Positions 5,866 through 6,142 of a stretch of DNA of 6,142 nt are shown piece by piece. The first letter of the stretch is position 1. Each line of letters starts with the position of its first letter. The stretch comes from Thermoplasmata archaeon. Lineage in GTDB: Archaea > Thermoplasmatota > Thermoplasmata > Lutacidiplasmatales > UBA184. Under the pieces are notes generated by a model that was not told the origin of the DNA, made no database searches, and saw only the letters and a program-made list of their open reading frames with translations. The translations under genes were made by a program, and so were the position numbers. Location of the stretch: the NCBI GenBank assembly GCA_021792485.1, contig JAJYUO010000076.1:1-6142 (forward strand). Reading direction: 5' to 3'.

Positions 5866-5870
5866 CCTCT
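5866..5870 (-). promoter_or_regulatory. Shine-Dalgarno AGAGG for the zinc-ribbon helical-domain gene
   Basis: AGAGG on the minus strand lies 3 bases before the ATG at 5862 and runs into the TAG stop of the upstream gene (5871-5869). The spacing is short but usable. The overlap supports coupled translation of the first two genes of the cluster. Confidence 0.5.
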
Positions 5871-6132
5871 ACGCACCCCCGGTGGACGGCGGGCTCTTAC
5901 CCGACGACGCGGGCGGCGTTACCGGAACGGTCGCCGCGTGGGCCGCGGAGTAGTCGAACGCGGACGCGGGGGTCGACGCGCGCCACGCCGCGCGCTCGGC
6001 TTCCCGGGGAGCCACGCTGGCCGCGGTGCGGTAGCGCCAGGCGATTCCCGCGATCGAGCCCGCGAGGAAGAGCAGCGTGACCACCACGCCGATCAACTGC
6101 TGCGCGAGGCTCAGGTAGCTCGTAGGGTTCAA
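5869..6132 (-). CDS. Small single-span membrane protein, possibly 5'-truncated by the window edge
   Basis: The protein has 87 residues if it starts at TTG 6132-6130. It has one strong hydrophobic segment (about 12-32, LIGVVVTLLFLAGSIAGIAW) followed immediately by WRYR. By the positive-inside rule that places the C-terminal part in the cytoplasm. The remainder is Ala/Pro/Ser/Thr-rich and low in complexity (SAFDYSAAHAATVPVTPPASSG). The frame remains open through the last bases of the window, and no convincing ribosome site is visible before the TTG. The true start could therefore lie outside, making this the C-terminal end of a longer protein. The stop is 6 bp from the next start. It plausibly provides a membrane anchor for the soluble zinc-ribbon proteins encoded after it. 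I do not recognise a family. Confidence 0.6.
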   Translation of the reverse strand: MNPTSYLSLAQQLIGVVVTLLFLAGSIAGIAWRYRTAASVAPREAERAAWRASTPASAFDYSAAHAATVPVTPPASSGKSPPSTGGA

Positions 6133-6142
6133 TCCGAGGGTC

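Noticed and set aside
5869..6132. Lipoprotein or secreted-protein interpretation of the small membrane protein
   Set aside because: No lipobox Cys after the hydrophobic segment, and the WRYR that follows it fits a membrane anchor with a cytoplasmic tail better than an exported protein.

Overview
The window is GC-rich, almost entirely coding and compactly organised. It most likely comes from an archaeon, plausibly a member of the Thermoplasmatota. This is inferred from three things: the archaeal/SCP2-type thiolase, the Hjc-like nuclease whose architecture (an insert after helix 1, then RAAGS, FDLVALR, EVKAS) I recall from Thermoplasmata proteins, and the density of short archaeal-style zinc ribbons. 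There are no RNA genes, CRISPR arrays, insertion sequences or other mobile elements that I can see.

Layout: (1) 1-1454, minus strand: an Hjc-like PD-(D/E)XK nuclease gene is followed by a thiolase-fold gene cut off by the left edge. The two share an ATGA stop/start overlap. (2) 1455-1508: a short divergent intergenic region with one AT-rich island about 27 bp from both flanking start codons. (3) 1509-2963, plus strand: a winged-helix plus MoxR-like AAA+ ATPase, ending 7 bp from the convergent neighbour. (4) 2971-6142, minus strand: a tight four-gene cluster with gaps of 6-19 bp. In transcription order it encodes a small single-span membrane protein (possibly partial), a zinc ribbon plus helical-domain protein, an SPFH (band 7, YdjI-like) protein with three C-terminal zinc ribbons, and a protein with two zinc ribbons and a Gly/Ala/Met-rich segment.

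The four-gene cluster is the likeliest candidate for a poorly described system. It carries six zinc ribbons over three proteins, five of them with the same Cx2C-x10-Cx2C spacing, together with an SPFH scaffold domain and a membrane anchor. By analogy with the Bacillus YdjF-I/PspA neighbourhood, I infer a membrane-associated scaffold or stress complex; the function is not demonstrated. Two other genes have altered active sites. The thiolase-fold protein has Ser where the nucleophilic Cys is expected. The ATPase has Pro in place of the Walker B Asp, while Walker A and the following Glu are intact.
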